Shown: positions 18,855-27,181 of the stretch, piece by piece
Numbering within the stretch: position 1 is the first letter of the stretch
Layout of the letters: each line of letters begins with the position of its first letter
Assembly: GCF_000969605.1 (NCBI RefSeq)
Contig: NZ_JZUE01000003.1
Span: 186,001 to 250,000 of the forward strand
Length of the DNA stretch: 64,000 bases
Direction: 5' to 3'
Source of the DNA: Aquincola tertiaricarbonis
GTDB taxonomy: Bacteria; Pseudomonadota; Gammaproteobacteria; Burkholderiales; Burkholderiaceae_C
Notes under the pieces: generated by a model
Database searches by the model: none
What the model saw: only the letters and a program-made list of their open reading frames with translations
Told to the model about the DNA's origin: nothing
Position numbers and translations under genes: made by a program

Positions 18855-20378
18855 ATGTGTGGCATCGTCGGCGTCATCTCTCATGCGCCCGTCAACCAGT
18901 TGATCTACGACGCGCTGCTGCTGCTGCAGCACCGCGGCCAGGACGCCGCCGGCATCGTCACGATGCAGGGCACCAAGTGCTTCATGCACAAGGCGCGTGG
19001 CATGGTGCGCGACGTGTTCCGCACCCGCAATATGCGTGGCCTGCCGGGTGACGTCGGCCTGGGCCAGGTGCGCTACCCGACCGCAGGCAACGCCTACAGC
19101 GAGGAAGAGGCGCAGCCCTTCTACGTGAACGCGCCCTTCGGCATCGTGCTGGTGCACAACGGCAACCTCACCAATGCGCTGGCCCTGAAGCAGGAGCTGG
19201 TGGACGTGGACCGCCGCCACATCAACACCGAGAGCGACACCGAGGTGCTGATCAACGTGCTGGCGCACGAGCTGGCCCGCGCCGCGCGCGACAAGACGCT
19301 GAACCCCGAAGTGATCTTCGATGCGGTGGCGGCGGTGCACAAGCGCATCAAGGGCTCGTATGCGGTGGTGGCGCTGATCGCCGGCTACGGCCTGCTGGCC
19401 TTCCGCGATCCGTTCGGCATCCGGCCGCTGGTGTACGGCGAGGCGGTGACGCCGGAAGGCCGCACCGTGATGGTCGGCAGCGAGACCGTCGCCATCGAAG
19501 GCACCGGCCACACCGTCACCCGCGACGTGGCGCCCGGCGAAGCCATCTTCATCGATATGCAAGGCACGGTGCACACCAAGCAGTGCGCCGAGTCGCCCAC
19601 GCTCAATCCCTGCATGTTCGAGTTCGTCTACCTGGCCCGGCCCGATTCGGTCATCGACGGTATCTCCGTCTACCAGGCGCGGCTGAACATGGGCGAGACG
19701 CTGGCGCAGCGTGTCATCTCCACCATGCCGCCCAACGAGATCGACGTGGTGATTCCCATCCCCGAATCCAGCCGGCCTTCGGCCATGCAGCTGGCGCAGA
19801 AGCTGGGCAAGCCGTACCGCGAAGGCTTCGTCAAGAACCGCTACGTGGGCCGCACCTTCATCATGCCGGGGCAGGGCGTGCGCAAGAAGTCGGTGCGCCA
19901 GAAGCTCAACGCGATCGGCGTGGAGTTCAAGGGCCGCAACGTTCTGCTGGTGGACGACTCCATCGTGCGCGGCAACACCAGCAAGGAGATCGTGCAGATG
20001 GCCCGCGAAGCCGGTGCGCGCAAGGTGTACCTGGCCTCGGCGGCGCCGCCGGTGCGCTTTCCGAACGTGTACGGCATCGACATGCCCACGCGCGAGGAGT
20101 TGATCGCCCACGACCGCACCATCGAGCAGATCCGCGAGTACATCGGCGCCGATGCGCTGATCTACCAGGACGTGGACGCGATGAAGCGCGTGGTGGGCAC
20201 GCTGAACAACCAGATCAGCACCTTTGAGGCCTCGTGCTTCGACGGCCACTACATCACCGGCGAGGTGACGCAGGCCGACTTCAGCGCCATGGAGGCGCAG
20301 CGCCGCTCGCAGGGCGGCGAGGAAGAAGAAGCCAACCGCAGCCGCCTGGCGCTGCAGAACGCCACCGAACAAGCCTGA
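18855..20378 (+). CDS. purF: Amidophosphoribosyltransferase
   Basis: This 507-residue enzyme is the first committed step of purine synthesis, making phosphoribosylamine from PRPP and glutamine. The N-terminal nucleophile is Cys2 ([10 protein letters not shown]) after removal of Met. The glutaminase half includes [16 protein letters not shown]. The PRPP-binding motif [14 protein letters not shown] contains Asp367-Asp368. Length and order after cvpA are standard. gltX starts 11 bp downstream. Confidence 0.98.
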   Translation: MCGIVGVISHAPVNQLIYDALLLLQHRGQDAAGIVTMQGTKCFMHKARGMVRDVFRTRNMRGLPGDVGLGQVRYPTAGNAYSEEEAQPFYVNAPFGIVLVHNGNLTNALALKQELVDVDRRHINTESDTEVLINVLAHELARAARDKTLNPEVIFDAVAAVHKRIKGSYAVVALIAGYGLLAFRDPFGIRPLVYGEAVTPEGRTVMVGSETVAIEGTGHTVTRDVAPGEAIFIDMQGTVHTKQCAESPTLNPCMFEFVYLARPDSVIDGISVYQARLNMGETLAQRVISTMPPNEIDVVIPIPESSRPSAMQLAQKLGKPYREGFVKNRYVGRTFIMPGQGVRKKSVRQKLNAIGVEFKGRNVLLVDDSIVRGNTSKEIVQMAREAGARKVYLASAAPPVRFPNVYGIDMPTREELIAHDRTIEQIREYIGADALIYQDVDAMKRVVGTLNNQISTFEASCFDGHYITGEVTQADFSAMEAQRRSQGGEEEEANRSRLALQNATEQA

Positions 20379-20389
20379 CCCCGACGCGC

Positions 20390-21784
20390 ATGAAGAAGAC
20401 CGTCCGCACCCGCATCGCGCCGTCTCCCACCGGCTTCCTGCACCTGGGTACCGCGCGCACTGCGCTGTTTTCCTGGGCCTACGCCCGCCACTATGGCGGC
20501 GAGTTCGTGCTGCGCATCGAGGACACCGACGTCGCCCGCTCCACGCAGGACTCGGTCGACCAGATCCTGCAGGCCATGCGCTGGCTGGGCCTGGACTACG
20601 ACGAGGGCCCGATCTACCAGATGCGCCGGCTGGAGCGCTACAACGCGGTGATCGCGCAGATGCTGGAAGCCGGCACCGCCTACCGCTGCTACGCCACGCC
20701 GGCGGAACTGGACGAGATGCGCGAGGCCCAGCGTGCCCGCGGCGAAAAGACGCACTATGACCGCCGCTGGCGGCCCGAGCCGGGCAAGGTGCTGCCGCCA
20801 CCGCCCGAAGGCGTGGCGCCGGCCATCCGCTTCGCCAATCCGGTGGACGGCGTGGTCACCTGGGACGACGTGGTGAAGGGCCCGATCAGCATCGCCAACC
20901 GCGAGATCGACGACCTGATCATCGTGCGGCCCGACGGTGTGCCCACCTACAACTTCGCGGTGGTGGTGGACGACTGGGACATGAACATCACCCACGTGTT
21001 CCGCGGCGACGAGCATGTGAACAACACGCCGTGGCAGATCAACATCTTCCACGCGCTGGGTGCGCCGCTGCCGCAGTTCGGCCATGTGCCGGTGATCCTG
21101 GGCGACGACGGGCAGAAGCTCTCCAAGCGCCGCGGCGCGGTGAGCGTCACGGCCTACGAGGAGGGCGGCTACCTGCCCGAGGCGATGCTCAACTACCTGG
21201 CCCGACTCGGCTGGAGTCATGGCGACGAAGAGCTGTTCTCGCGCCGCCAGCTGGTCGAGTGGTTCGACGGCGAGCACCTGTCCAGGAGCCCCGCGCAATG
21301 GGACCCGGCCAAGCTGAGCTGGGTCAATGCGCACTACATCAAGCAGGCCGACAACGATCGCCTGGCCGCGCTGGTGGTGCAGCAGCTGGCACGCCGCGGC
21401 ATCGAGGCCACGGCCGACGAGCCGATGCTGCGCCGCGTGGCGCTGTTCAAGGACCGTTGCGCTACCACGGTCGAGCTGGCCGACTGGGTGGCGATGTATT
21501 TCTCCGAGCCGCAGCCAAGCGAAGCCGATGCGGCGCAGCTCACCGATGCCATCAAGCCCGCGCTGCAGGCGCTGGCCGACGCGCTGGCTGCGCTGCCCGC
21601 GTGGGACAAGGCCTCCATCAGTGCCGCGTTGAAGCAGACGCTGCAGGCGCACGGCTTGAAGATGCCCCAACTGGCCATGCCGGTGCGGGTGGCCGTTTGC
21701 GGCCGCGCGCAGACGCCCTCGGTCGATGCAGTACTTGAGTTGTTCACTCAGGCTATCGTGGTCGACCGCTTGCGCAAACTTTAA
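20390..21784 (+). CDS. gltX: Glutamyl-tRNA synthetase
   Basis: This 464-residue class I aminoacyl-tRNA synthetase charges tRNA-Glu. The HIGH-type motif is LHLG at residues 17-20 ([15 protein letters not shown]) and the KMSKS-type motif is KLSKR at residues 243-247. The ATG at 20390 was chosen because the canonical [11 protein letters not shown] follows directly. Three tRNA genes, including tRNA-Glu, lie just downstream behind their own probable promoter. Confidence 0.98.
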   Translation: MKKTVRTRIAPSPTGFLHLGTARTALFSWAYARHYGGEFVLRIEDTDVARSTQDSVDQILQAMRWLGLDYDEGPIYQMRRLERYNAVIAQMLEAGTAYRCYATPAELDEMREAQRARGEKTHYDRRWRPEPGKVLPPPPEGVAPAIRFANPVDGVVTWDDVVKGPISIANREIDDLIIVRPDGVPTYNFAVVVDDWDMNITHVFRGDEHVNNTPWQINIFHALGAPLPQFGHVPVILGDDGQKLSKRRGAVSVTAYEEGGYLPEAMLNYLARLGWSHGDEELFSRRQLVEWFDGEHLSRSPAQWDPAKLSWVNAHYIKQADNDRLAALVVQQLARRGIEATADEPMLRRVALFKDRCATTVELADWVAMYFSEPQPSEADAAQLTDAIKPALQALADALAALPAWDKASISAALKQTLQAHGLKMPQLAMPVRVAVCGRAQTPSVDAVLELFTQAIVVDRLRKL

Positions 21785-21799
21785 AAATCACTCTATACT
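21770..21799 (+). promoter_or_regulatory. Probable sigma-70 promoter of the tRNA cluster
   Basis: TTGCGC at 21770-21775 and TATACT at 21794-21799 are separated by 18 bases. They overlap the end of gltX and lie about 65 bases before the first tRNA. This spacing and the strong -10 element suit a tRNA operon promoter. The AT-rich spacer stands out from the GC-rich surroundings. Confidence 0.55.
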
Positions 21800-21862
21800 C
21801 CATTTCTCGCTTGAACACGCTTCTTCTTCAAGACGAACCGCACAAAATGCGGAACGACTTAA

Positions 21863-21938
<76 letters not shown>

Positions 21939-21969
21939 AGTAAGCGTGTTCAAGAGGTACGAAGAATCA

Positions 21970-22045
21970 GTCCCCTTCGTCTAGAGGCCTAGGACACCAC
22001 CCTTTCACGGTGATTACAGGGGTTCGAATCCCCTAGGGGACGCCA
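21970..22045 (+). tRNA. tRNA-Glu (TTC)
   Basis: This is a 76-nt tRNA with encoded CCA. Acceptor GTCCCCT pairs with AGGGGAC. The anticodon stem CACC/GGTG holds the loop CTTTCAC, giving anticodon TTC, and the T-loop GGTTCGAATCC is canonical. It is the substrate of the GltX enzyme encoded just upstream. Confidence 0.97.
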
Positions 22046-22082
22046 AGTTCGTAGCACTTGCGCAGCGATGCGGAAGCTACAT

Positions 22083-22159
22083 GGAGTGGTAGTTCAGTTG
22101 GTTAGAATACCGGCCTGTCACGCCGGGGGTCGCGGGTTCGAGCCCCGTCCACTCCGCCA
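22083..22159 (+). tRNA. tRNA-Asp (GTC)
   Basis: This is a 77-nt tRNA with encoded CCA. Acceptor GGAGTGG pairs with CCACTCC. The anticodon stem CCGGC/GCCGG holds CTGTCAC, giving anticodon GTC, and the T-arm contains GGTTCGAGCC. It is the last gene of the tRNA array, followed 11 bases later by a terminator. Confidence 0.97.
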
Positions 22160-22170
22160 ACAACGCATCG

Positions 22171-22201
22171 AGGTCAGCTTCGCAAGGAGCTGACCTTTTT
22201 T
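22171..22201 (+). terminator. Rho-independent terminator of the tRNA array
   Basis: AGGTCAGCT (22171-22179) pairs perfectly with AGCTGACCT (22188-22196) around an eight-base loop. The tract of T residues runs to 22201. It lies 11 bases after tRNA-Asp. Confidence 0.92.
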
Positions 22202-22673
22202 GCTTTGGTGGTCTCATTCATTCAGAGCGACCTCCGCCTTGATGAGCGGCGCGGTGACCATCGCCCCAGGCTTTGACGACTCGACGGAGGGAGGTCGTCG
22301 TGACCCACTGGTCCACTGCAGCAGTCGGCGTTTGTGCCTGATGCAGGTCGCGTTGACGGTGCTTGGCATCGGCCCGGGTTGCGGTATGCGATGCCGAAGA
22401 CTTCGAGTGTCGTCCGGCGGCCCCGCTTCCTACCACTTCCAGCACGCACGGCAGGCAGTGGAGCGATGGTGCGGACCGCCGCTGCTGTCGGTCGCGATCG
22501 TGCGACCCGGTGATGCGCAAAAACGGCGCGCTGGCGTCGTCGGAGGTGCTGGCCGCGGCTGAGCAGATGTTCGCCAAGCCAGCGCAGGACGCGGGACCTG
22601 GCGTCGCTCGTTGACCTGGCGAGCTGGAGCGCGCACCGCGCACCGCGCACCGCGCACCGGCGCGCCGGGCGCT
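22202..22673. other. 472-bp stretch without a recognisable gene after the tRNA array
   Basis: No reading frame here resembles a known family, and the GC-rich third-position pattern of neighbouring genes is weak. Short frames exist on both strands. On the minus strand one ends in PGAMVTAPLIKAEVALNE and another in TTTSLRRVVKAWGDGHR, but neither has a supported start. A heptamer tandem repeat lies at its right end. It could be the decayed remnant of a gene or of an element that entered beside the tRNAs. I cannot show which. Confidence 0.5.
22631..22658. repeat. Tandem repeat, GCGCACC x 4
   Basis: Four exact copies of the heptamer GCGCACC lie head to tail at 22631-22637, 22638-22644, 22645-22651 and 22652-22658. 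They sit just downstream of the eamA stop codon on the minus strand. The unit length of seven is not a multiple of three, so copy-number change would shift any frame through it. Confidence 0.9.
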
Positions 22674-23582
22674 TCAGCGCCGCGCCACGCTTGGTTTCGC
22701 CGCAACCGGCAGCTTGAGCACACCGGTGGCCAGGCTGGTGCCCAGCAGGATGACCGCGCAGCCGATCACCATCGCGCCGGTGATCGGCTCGCCGAGGAAG
22801 AGCGCGCCCCACAGCACCGCGAAAGCCGGGATCATGAAGGTCACGGTGATGGCGTTGGCCGGGCCGACGTTGGCGATGAGCCTGAAGAACAGCACGTAGG
22901 CCACGCCGGTGCACAGCAGCGCCAGCATCGCGGCAGCGGCCCAGTCGGCGGGCGCGGGCATCCGCTCGGGCCAGAAGAAGAAGGCCGGCACGGCCAGCAC
23001 CAGCGTGGCGCTCAGCTGGCTTCCGGCGGCCACCGCCATCGGCGGTACGCCGGTGAGCCATCGCTTGGTGAAGCTGGCCGACAGGCCGTAGAAGAAGGCC
23101 GCCAGCATGCAGGCTGCGATGGCCGAGGCCGCGCTCACGCCATGATCGCCGGGCTTGAAGCTGGCCTTGTCCCAGGCCAGCCAGGCGACGCCGGCAAAGC
23201 CGATCACCAGGCCCAGCACACGCGAGGCAGACAGCCTGTCCTTCAGCCACAGCCATGCGATGACCGCGCCCCACAGCGGCGTGGTGGCGTTGAAGATGGA
23301 CGACAGGCCGGCATTGATGGCCAGCGCCGCGTAGCTGAACAGCAGGAAGGGCAGGGCGCTGTTCATCACGCCCACCACCAGCAGCGGCTTCCAGTGGGCG
23401 CGCAGCGCCGGCACCTCGCGCCGCCACACCAGCAGCGGCACCAGGAAGCAGGCGGCGCCGGTCACGCGCACGGCGGCCAAGGCCACCGGGCCGAAGGCCG
23501 CCGCGCCCATGCGCATGAACAGGAAGGCCGCGCCCCACAGTGCGGCCAGCATCACCAGGTCGATCCCGTCGCGGGCCTTCAT
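22674..23582 (-). CDS. EamA/DMT-family transporter
   Basis: This is a 302-residue inner-membrane protein with about ten hydrophobic segments arranged as two EamA repeats. Typical features are GIDLVMLAALWGAAFLFMR at the start, SSIFNATTPLWGAVIAWLWL at the end of the first repeat, and AITVTFMIPAFAVLWGALFL in the second. The family exports amino acids or other small metabolites; the substrate cannot be assigned. It overlaps ogt by ATGA (23579-23582), so it is the last gene of the Ada/AlkA-ogt-eamA operon. A role in alkylation defence is not established by this linkage. Confidence 0.92.
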   Translation of the reverse strand: MKARDGIDLVMLAALWGAAFLFMRMGAAAFGPVALAAVRVTGAACFLVPLLVWRREVPALRAHWKPLLVVGVMNSALPFLLFSYAALAINAGLSSIFNATTPLWGAVIAWLWLKDRLSASRVLGLVIGFAGVAWLAWDKASFKPGDHGVSAASAIAACMLAAFFYGLSASFTKRWLTGVPPMAVAAGSQLSATLVLAVPAFFFWPERMPAPADWAAAAMLALLCTGVAYVLFFRLIANVGPANAITVTFMIPAFAVLWGALFLGEPITGAMVIGCAVILLGTSLATGVLKLPVAAKPSVARR

Positions 23583-24091
23583 GCCACCACCGCCACGCCT
23601 TCGAGCTGCAGCAGCGCCCGCTTGCGCGGCAGCCCGCCGGCATAACCGGTCAGCCCGCCGGCACGGCCGATCACGCGGTGGCAGGGCACGATGACGCTCA
23701 CCGGGTTGCGGCCGATGGCGGCGCCCGCGGCCCGCACCGCGGCCGGGGCCCCGGCGCGCGCTGCGATCTCGGCATAGGTGGCGGTGCGGCCCGGCGTGAT
23801 CTGCAGCAGCGCCTGCCACACCGCGCGCTGGAAGGGCGTGCCCAGCAGGTCCAGCGGCACGCTGAACGGACCCAGCGCGGCGGCGGACCAGTAGCGCTGC
23901 AGCTCCTCGCGCGCCTGGGCAATGAAGGGATGCGCGTCGTCGGTGGGGGCGTCGATCGTGCCCGGATGGTGGGCCTGGTCGTCGAACCAGAGCCCGGCCA
24001 GGCCATGGTCGGTGGCGGCCACGGTGAGACGCCCCAGCGGCGTGTCGAGGCGTGATTGCGCGGTGATCAAGGGAAGCTTGGCGTGAGTCAT
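23579..24091 (-). CDS. ogt: Methylated-DNA--[protein]-cysteine S-methyltransferase
   Basis: This 170-residue suicide repair protein transfers the methyl group of O6-methylguanine (and O4-methylthymine) to its own cysteine. The active site is Cys137 in NPVSVIVPCHRVIGR, preceded by the DNA-binding helix region TPFQRAVWQALLQI with the arginine-finger part AAGAAIGRNP. The start at MTHAKLPLIT was preferred because it overlaps the Ada/AlkA stop by ATGA; a longer start would run into that gene. The gene supplies the MGMT activity that the upstream Ada-like protein lacks. Confidence 0.96.
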   Translation of the reverse strand: MTHAKLPLITAQSRLDTPLGRLTVAATDHGLAGLWFDDQAHHPGTIDAPTDDAHPFIAQAREELQRYWSAAALGPFSVPLDLLGTPFQRAVWQALLQITPGRTATYAEIAARAGAPAAVRAAGAAIGRNPVSVIVPCHRVIGRAGGLTGYAGGLPRKRALLQLEGVAVVA

Positions 24092-25641
24092 GTGGGTTCT
24101 CCAGCAGCGTGCGGCATGCCCTGCCACAAGCGGATGACGGCGTAGCCGCGCCAGGGCCGCCAGGCTTCGGCCTGCGCCAGCACGGCCGCCACGTCGCGGG
24201 TGCCCAGGGCGTTGAGCAGGCCGATGTCGGTGGAAGGAAAGGCGTCGGGCCAGGCCAGCGCACGCATCGCGATGAGCTGCGCCGTCCAGTCGCCGATGCC
24301 GGGCAGGGCGCGCAGTGCGTCCAGCGTGGCGGCGAGCGGCGCGCCGCGGTGCAGCTGGATGCGCCCGGCATGCACTTCGGCCGCCAGCGCCTGCAACGCC
24401 CGCACCCGCTGGCGCACGATGCCCAGCTTGCCCAGCGTCTCGGGGTCGGCCTCGGCAATGGCCTGGGCGGTAGGCGCCAGGCGCGTGAGGTCGGCAAACG
24501 GCGTGTCGATCGGCTCGCCGTACCGCTCGGTCAAGCGGCGGGTCAGGGTGCGCGCCGCGGCCACGGTGACCTGCTGGCCCAGCACCACGCGCATCGCGGT
24601 CTCGAAGCCGTCGAAGCTGCCGACGAGGCGGATGCCCGGCACCGGCGGCATCGGCAGCAGCGCCATCACCGGGTCGATCAGCGACGGGTCGGCGTCGGTG
24701 TCCATCGCCTGCCGCACCCGCTGCAGCACGGCGCCGGCCACCGGCATCAGCGCCGGGGCCAGCGTGAGCTGCAATTCATGCCGGTCGGGCACGAAGCGCA
24801 GGCTGATCCAGCCGGTCGCCATGGCCGGCGCGCCGTCGGCCGGTGTGCCGCGCTGCATGGCCAGCGTACGGCGCAGCGTCAGCGTCGGCAGGTCCACCGC
24901 CTCGACGCCGGGCACCGCGCGCTGGGCGAAGAAGCGCAGCACGCCGTCGACGTCATAGGGCGGCCGATAGGCCAGGCGCAGCACCGGCGCGGCGGCCGCG
25001 TCGGGCGGCGCATCGCCCGACCGCTCGCGGCGCAGCGCGCTGGGGCTCAGCCGGTAGCGCTCGGCAAAGGCCGCGTTGAAGCGGCGCACGCTGGCATAGC
25101 CGCTGGCCAGGGCCACCTGCGTCACCGGCAGCGGCGTGTCGGTCAGCAGCTGCTTGGCGAGCAGCAGGCGCTGCGTGGTGATGAAGTCCATCGGCGCCAC
25201 GCCATGCGCCTCCTGGAAGATGCGGCGCAGGTGGCGGTCGGTCACGCCCAGCCGGGCGGCCACCTCGGGCAGCGCCACGGGGCGGCCCTCGGCCACGGCC
25301 TGGCTCAGCATCTGCGCGGCATGGCGCGCCAGCACCTGCGAGCTGTCGGTGAGCGACAGCCCCGGCGCCAGCTCGGGGCGGCAGCGCAGGCAGGGGCGGA
25401 AGCCCGCCTGCTCGGCGGCCGCCGCATGGTGGAAGAAGCGGCAGTTGCGCTGCTGCGGCAGCCGCACGCGACATACCGGCCGGCAGTAGATGCCGGTGGA
25501 GGTCACGCCGACGAAGAAGCGGCCGTCGAAGCGGGGGTCACGGGCCGCCAGGGCGGCATAACGCGCGTCGTCCGGCGTGCCGGCGGCCACGGTGGCGGGG
25601 GTCGGTCCGGCGATGACGGCTGCGCTGTCCATGGCGGCCAT
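24088..25641 (-). CDS. Ada-type regulator fused to AlkA DNA-3-methyladenine glycosylase
   Basis: This 517-residue protein has three parts. An Ada N-terminal zinc domain (about 30-100) carries Cys53, Cys57, Cys84 and Cys87 in YCRPVC and FRPCLRC; the first is the likely methyl-phosphotriester acceptor. An AraC-type DNA-binding domain (about 105-195) includes LGVTDRHLRRIFQEAHGV and VTQVALASGYASVRRFNAAF. An AlkA-type glycosylase follows, with the helix-hairpin-helix ALPGIGDWTAQLIAMRAL and a following Asp in FPSTDIGL as the expected catalytic residue. The usual C-terminal methyltransferase of Ada is absent and is encoded next door by ogt. Start ATG 25641 has no clear ribosome-binding site; the ATG at 25632 is equally possible. 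It probably senses methyl damage and activates its own operon. Confidence 0.93.
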   Translation of the reverse strand: MAAMDSAAVIAGPTPATVAAGTPDDARYAALAARDPRFDGRFFVGVTSTGIYCRPVCRVRLPQQRNCRFFHHAAAAEQAGFRPCLRCRPELAPGLSLTDSSQVLARHAAQMLSQAVAEGRPVALPEVAARLGVTDRHLRRIFQEAHGVAPMDFITTQRLLLAKQLLTDTPLPVTQVALASGYASVRRFNAAFAERYRLSPSALRRERSGDAPPDAAAAPVLRLAYRPPYDVDGVLRFFAQRAVPGVEAVDLPTLTLRRTLAMQRGTPADGAPAMATGWISLRFVPDRHELQLTLAPALMPVAGAVLQRVRQAMDTDADPSLIDPVMALLPMPPVPGIRLVGSFDGFETAMRVVLGQQVTVAAARTLTRRLTERYGEPIDTPFADLTRLAPTAQAIAEADPETLGKLGIVRQRVRALQALAAEVHAGRIQLHRGAPLAATLDALRALPGIGDWTAQLIAMRALAWPDAFPSTDIGLLNALGTRDVAAVLAQAEAWRPWRGYAVIRLWQGMPHAAGEPT

Positions 25642-25703
25642 TGTGGCCGTCGGCCGTGAGCGCACTCGCCGGATTCGGACCTGTGCCTGCCGGGGCTTTG
25701 GGT

Positions 25704-25746
25704 GGGGCGGCGTCGCCCCGGGGTTTCCACGGAGCCTGCCTACAAT
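25704..25746 (+). promoter_or_regulatory. Divergent promoter region of the Ada/AlkA gene and pgm: hairpin and -10 element
   Basis: In the 124-bp space between the two divergent genes, GGGGCG (25704-25709) pairs with CGCCCC (25714-25719). The sequence TACAAT (25741-25746) is a good -10 element for pgm, 20 bases before its start codon. No convincing -35 element is visible at the proper distance, so an activator or an extended promoter may be involved. Confidence 0.35.
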
Positions 25747-25765
25747 CGTTCGCAGGAGGAAATGA

Positions 25766-27154
25766 ATGAAAGTTGCAGCTTCGGCCTTCAAGGCCTACGA
25801 CATCCGCGGCATCGTCGGGCAAACCATCGACGAGGCCTTTGCCGAGCACCTGGGCAAGGCGTTCGGCACCGAGGCGGTTGCCGCCGGTGAGAAGGCCGTG
25901 GCCGTGGGCCGTGACGGCCGCGTGTCCGGGCCCGGCCTGGCCGCCGCGCTGATCCGAGGGCTGGCCTCCACCGGGCTGGACGTCGTGGACCTGGGCGCCG
26001 TCACCACGCCAATGCTCTATTACGTGGCCGCCACCCGCGGCCGGCACGGCTGCAACAGCGGCATCCAGGTCACGGGCAGCCACAACCCCAAGGACTACAA
26101 CGGCTTCAAGATGGTGCTGTCGGGCCGCGCCATCTATGGCGACGAGATCCAGGGCTTGCGCCGCCGGATGGAGGCCGAGGACTACACCGTGGGCAAGGGC
26201 CGCTCGGCGCCGATGGACATCGTGCCCGAGTACATCGCCCGCATCGTCGGTGACTGCAAGCTGGCGCGGCCGCTGAAGGTGGTGGTCGATTCCGGCAACG
26301 GCATTCCCGGTGCCTCCGCACCGCAGCTGCTGCAGGCGCTGGGCTGCGAGGTGATCGCGCTGTACAGCCGGGTGGACGGCGACTTCCCCAACCACCATCC
26401 CGACCCCTCCAAGCCCGAGAACCTGCAGGACCTGATCCGCACCGTGCATGCCACCGAGGCCGACCTCGGCCTGGCCTTCGACGGCGACGGCGACCGCCTG
26501 GGCGTGGTGACGAAGGACGGCCAGATCATCTACCCCGACCGCCAGCTGATGCTGTTCGCGCAGGACATCCTCACCCGCGTGAAGGGCGGCACCATCATCT
26601 TCGACGTCAAGTGCACGCAGCGCCTGGCGCCGGCCATCAAGGCCGCCGGCGGCGTGCCGCTGATGTGGAAGACCGGCCATTCGCTGGTCAAGGCCAAGAT
26701 GAAGGAAGTCAACGCGCCGATCGCCGGCGAGATGAGCGGCCATGTGTTCTTCGGCGAGCGCTGGTACGGCTTCGACGACGCCTCCTACACCGCCGCGCGG
26801 CTGCTGGAGATCCTCAGCCGCCACGACGACCCGAGCGCGGTGCTCAACGGCCTGCCCACCAGCTTCAGCACGCCCGAGCTGAACGTGGCCTGCGCCGAAG
26901 GCGAGCCGCGCGAGGTGATCGACAAGCTGCTGGCCGACGCCGACTTTCCTGGCGGCGAGATCGTCACCACCGACGGCCTGCGGGTGGACTATGCCGACGG
27001 CTTCGGCCTGATCCGCGCCAGCAACACCACGCCGGTGCTGGTGCTGCGCTTCGAAGGCCACACCGACGAGGCGCTGCACCGCATCCAGGACGACTTCATG
27101 AAGCGCCTGAAGGTGGTGAAGCCCGATGCCGAAGTGGCCACCGCGGCCCACTGA
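25766..27154 (+). CDS. Phosphomannomutase/phosphoglucomutase
   Basis: This 462-residue alpha-D-phosphohexomutase interconverts the 6-phosphate and 1-phosphate of mannose or glucose for LPS and exopolysaccharide precursors. The phosphoserine is Ser105 in VTGSHNPKDYNG. The metal loop DGDGDR uses Asp239, Asp241 and Asp243. The sugar-specificity loop GEMSGHVFF and the C-terminal phosphate loop (RASNTTPVLVLRFEG) are present. This pattern matches the dual-specificity AlgC/ManB-type enzymes. An AGGAGG ribosome-binding site precedes the ATG at 25766. waaA follows 27 bp later. Confidence 0.95.
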   Translation: MKVAASAFKAYDIRGIVGQTIDEAFAEHLGKAFGTEAVAAGEKAVAVGRDGRVSGPGLAAALIRGLASTGLDVVDLGAVTTPMLYYVAATRGRHGCNSGIQVTGSHNPKDYNGFKMVLSGRAIYGDEIQGLRRRMEAEDYTVGKGRSAPMDIVPEYIARIVGDCKLARPLKVVVDSGNGIPGASAPQLLQALGCEVIALYSRVDGDFPNHHPDPSKPENLQDLIRTVHATEADLGLAFDGDGDRLGVVTKDGQIIYPDRQLMLFAQDILTRVKGGTIIFDVKCTQRLAPAIKAAGGVPLMWKTGHSLVKAKMKEVNAPIAGEMSGHVFFGERWYGFDDASYTAARLLEILSRHDDPSAVLNGLPTSFSTPELNVACAEGEPREVIDKLLADADFPGGEIVTTDGLRVDYADGFGLIRASNTTPVLVLRFEGHTDEALHRIQDDFMKRLKVVKPDAEVATAAH

Positions 27155-27181
27155 CCCGCCGATGCGCGCCGCCCGCTGCTG

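Noticed and set aside
22218-22643. A 141-codon minus-strand open frame after the tRNA array
   Set aside because: Composition is serine/arginine-rich, no family is recognised, and no ribosome-binding site is visible. It is reported only as part of the gene-poor stretch.
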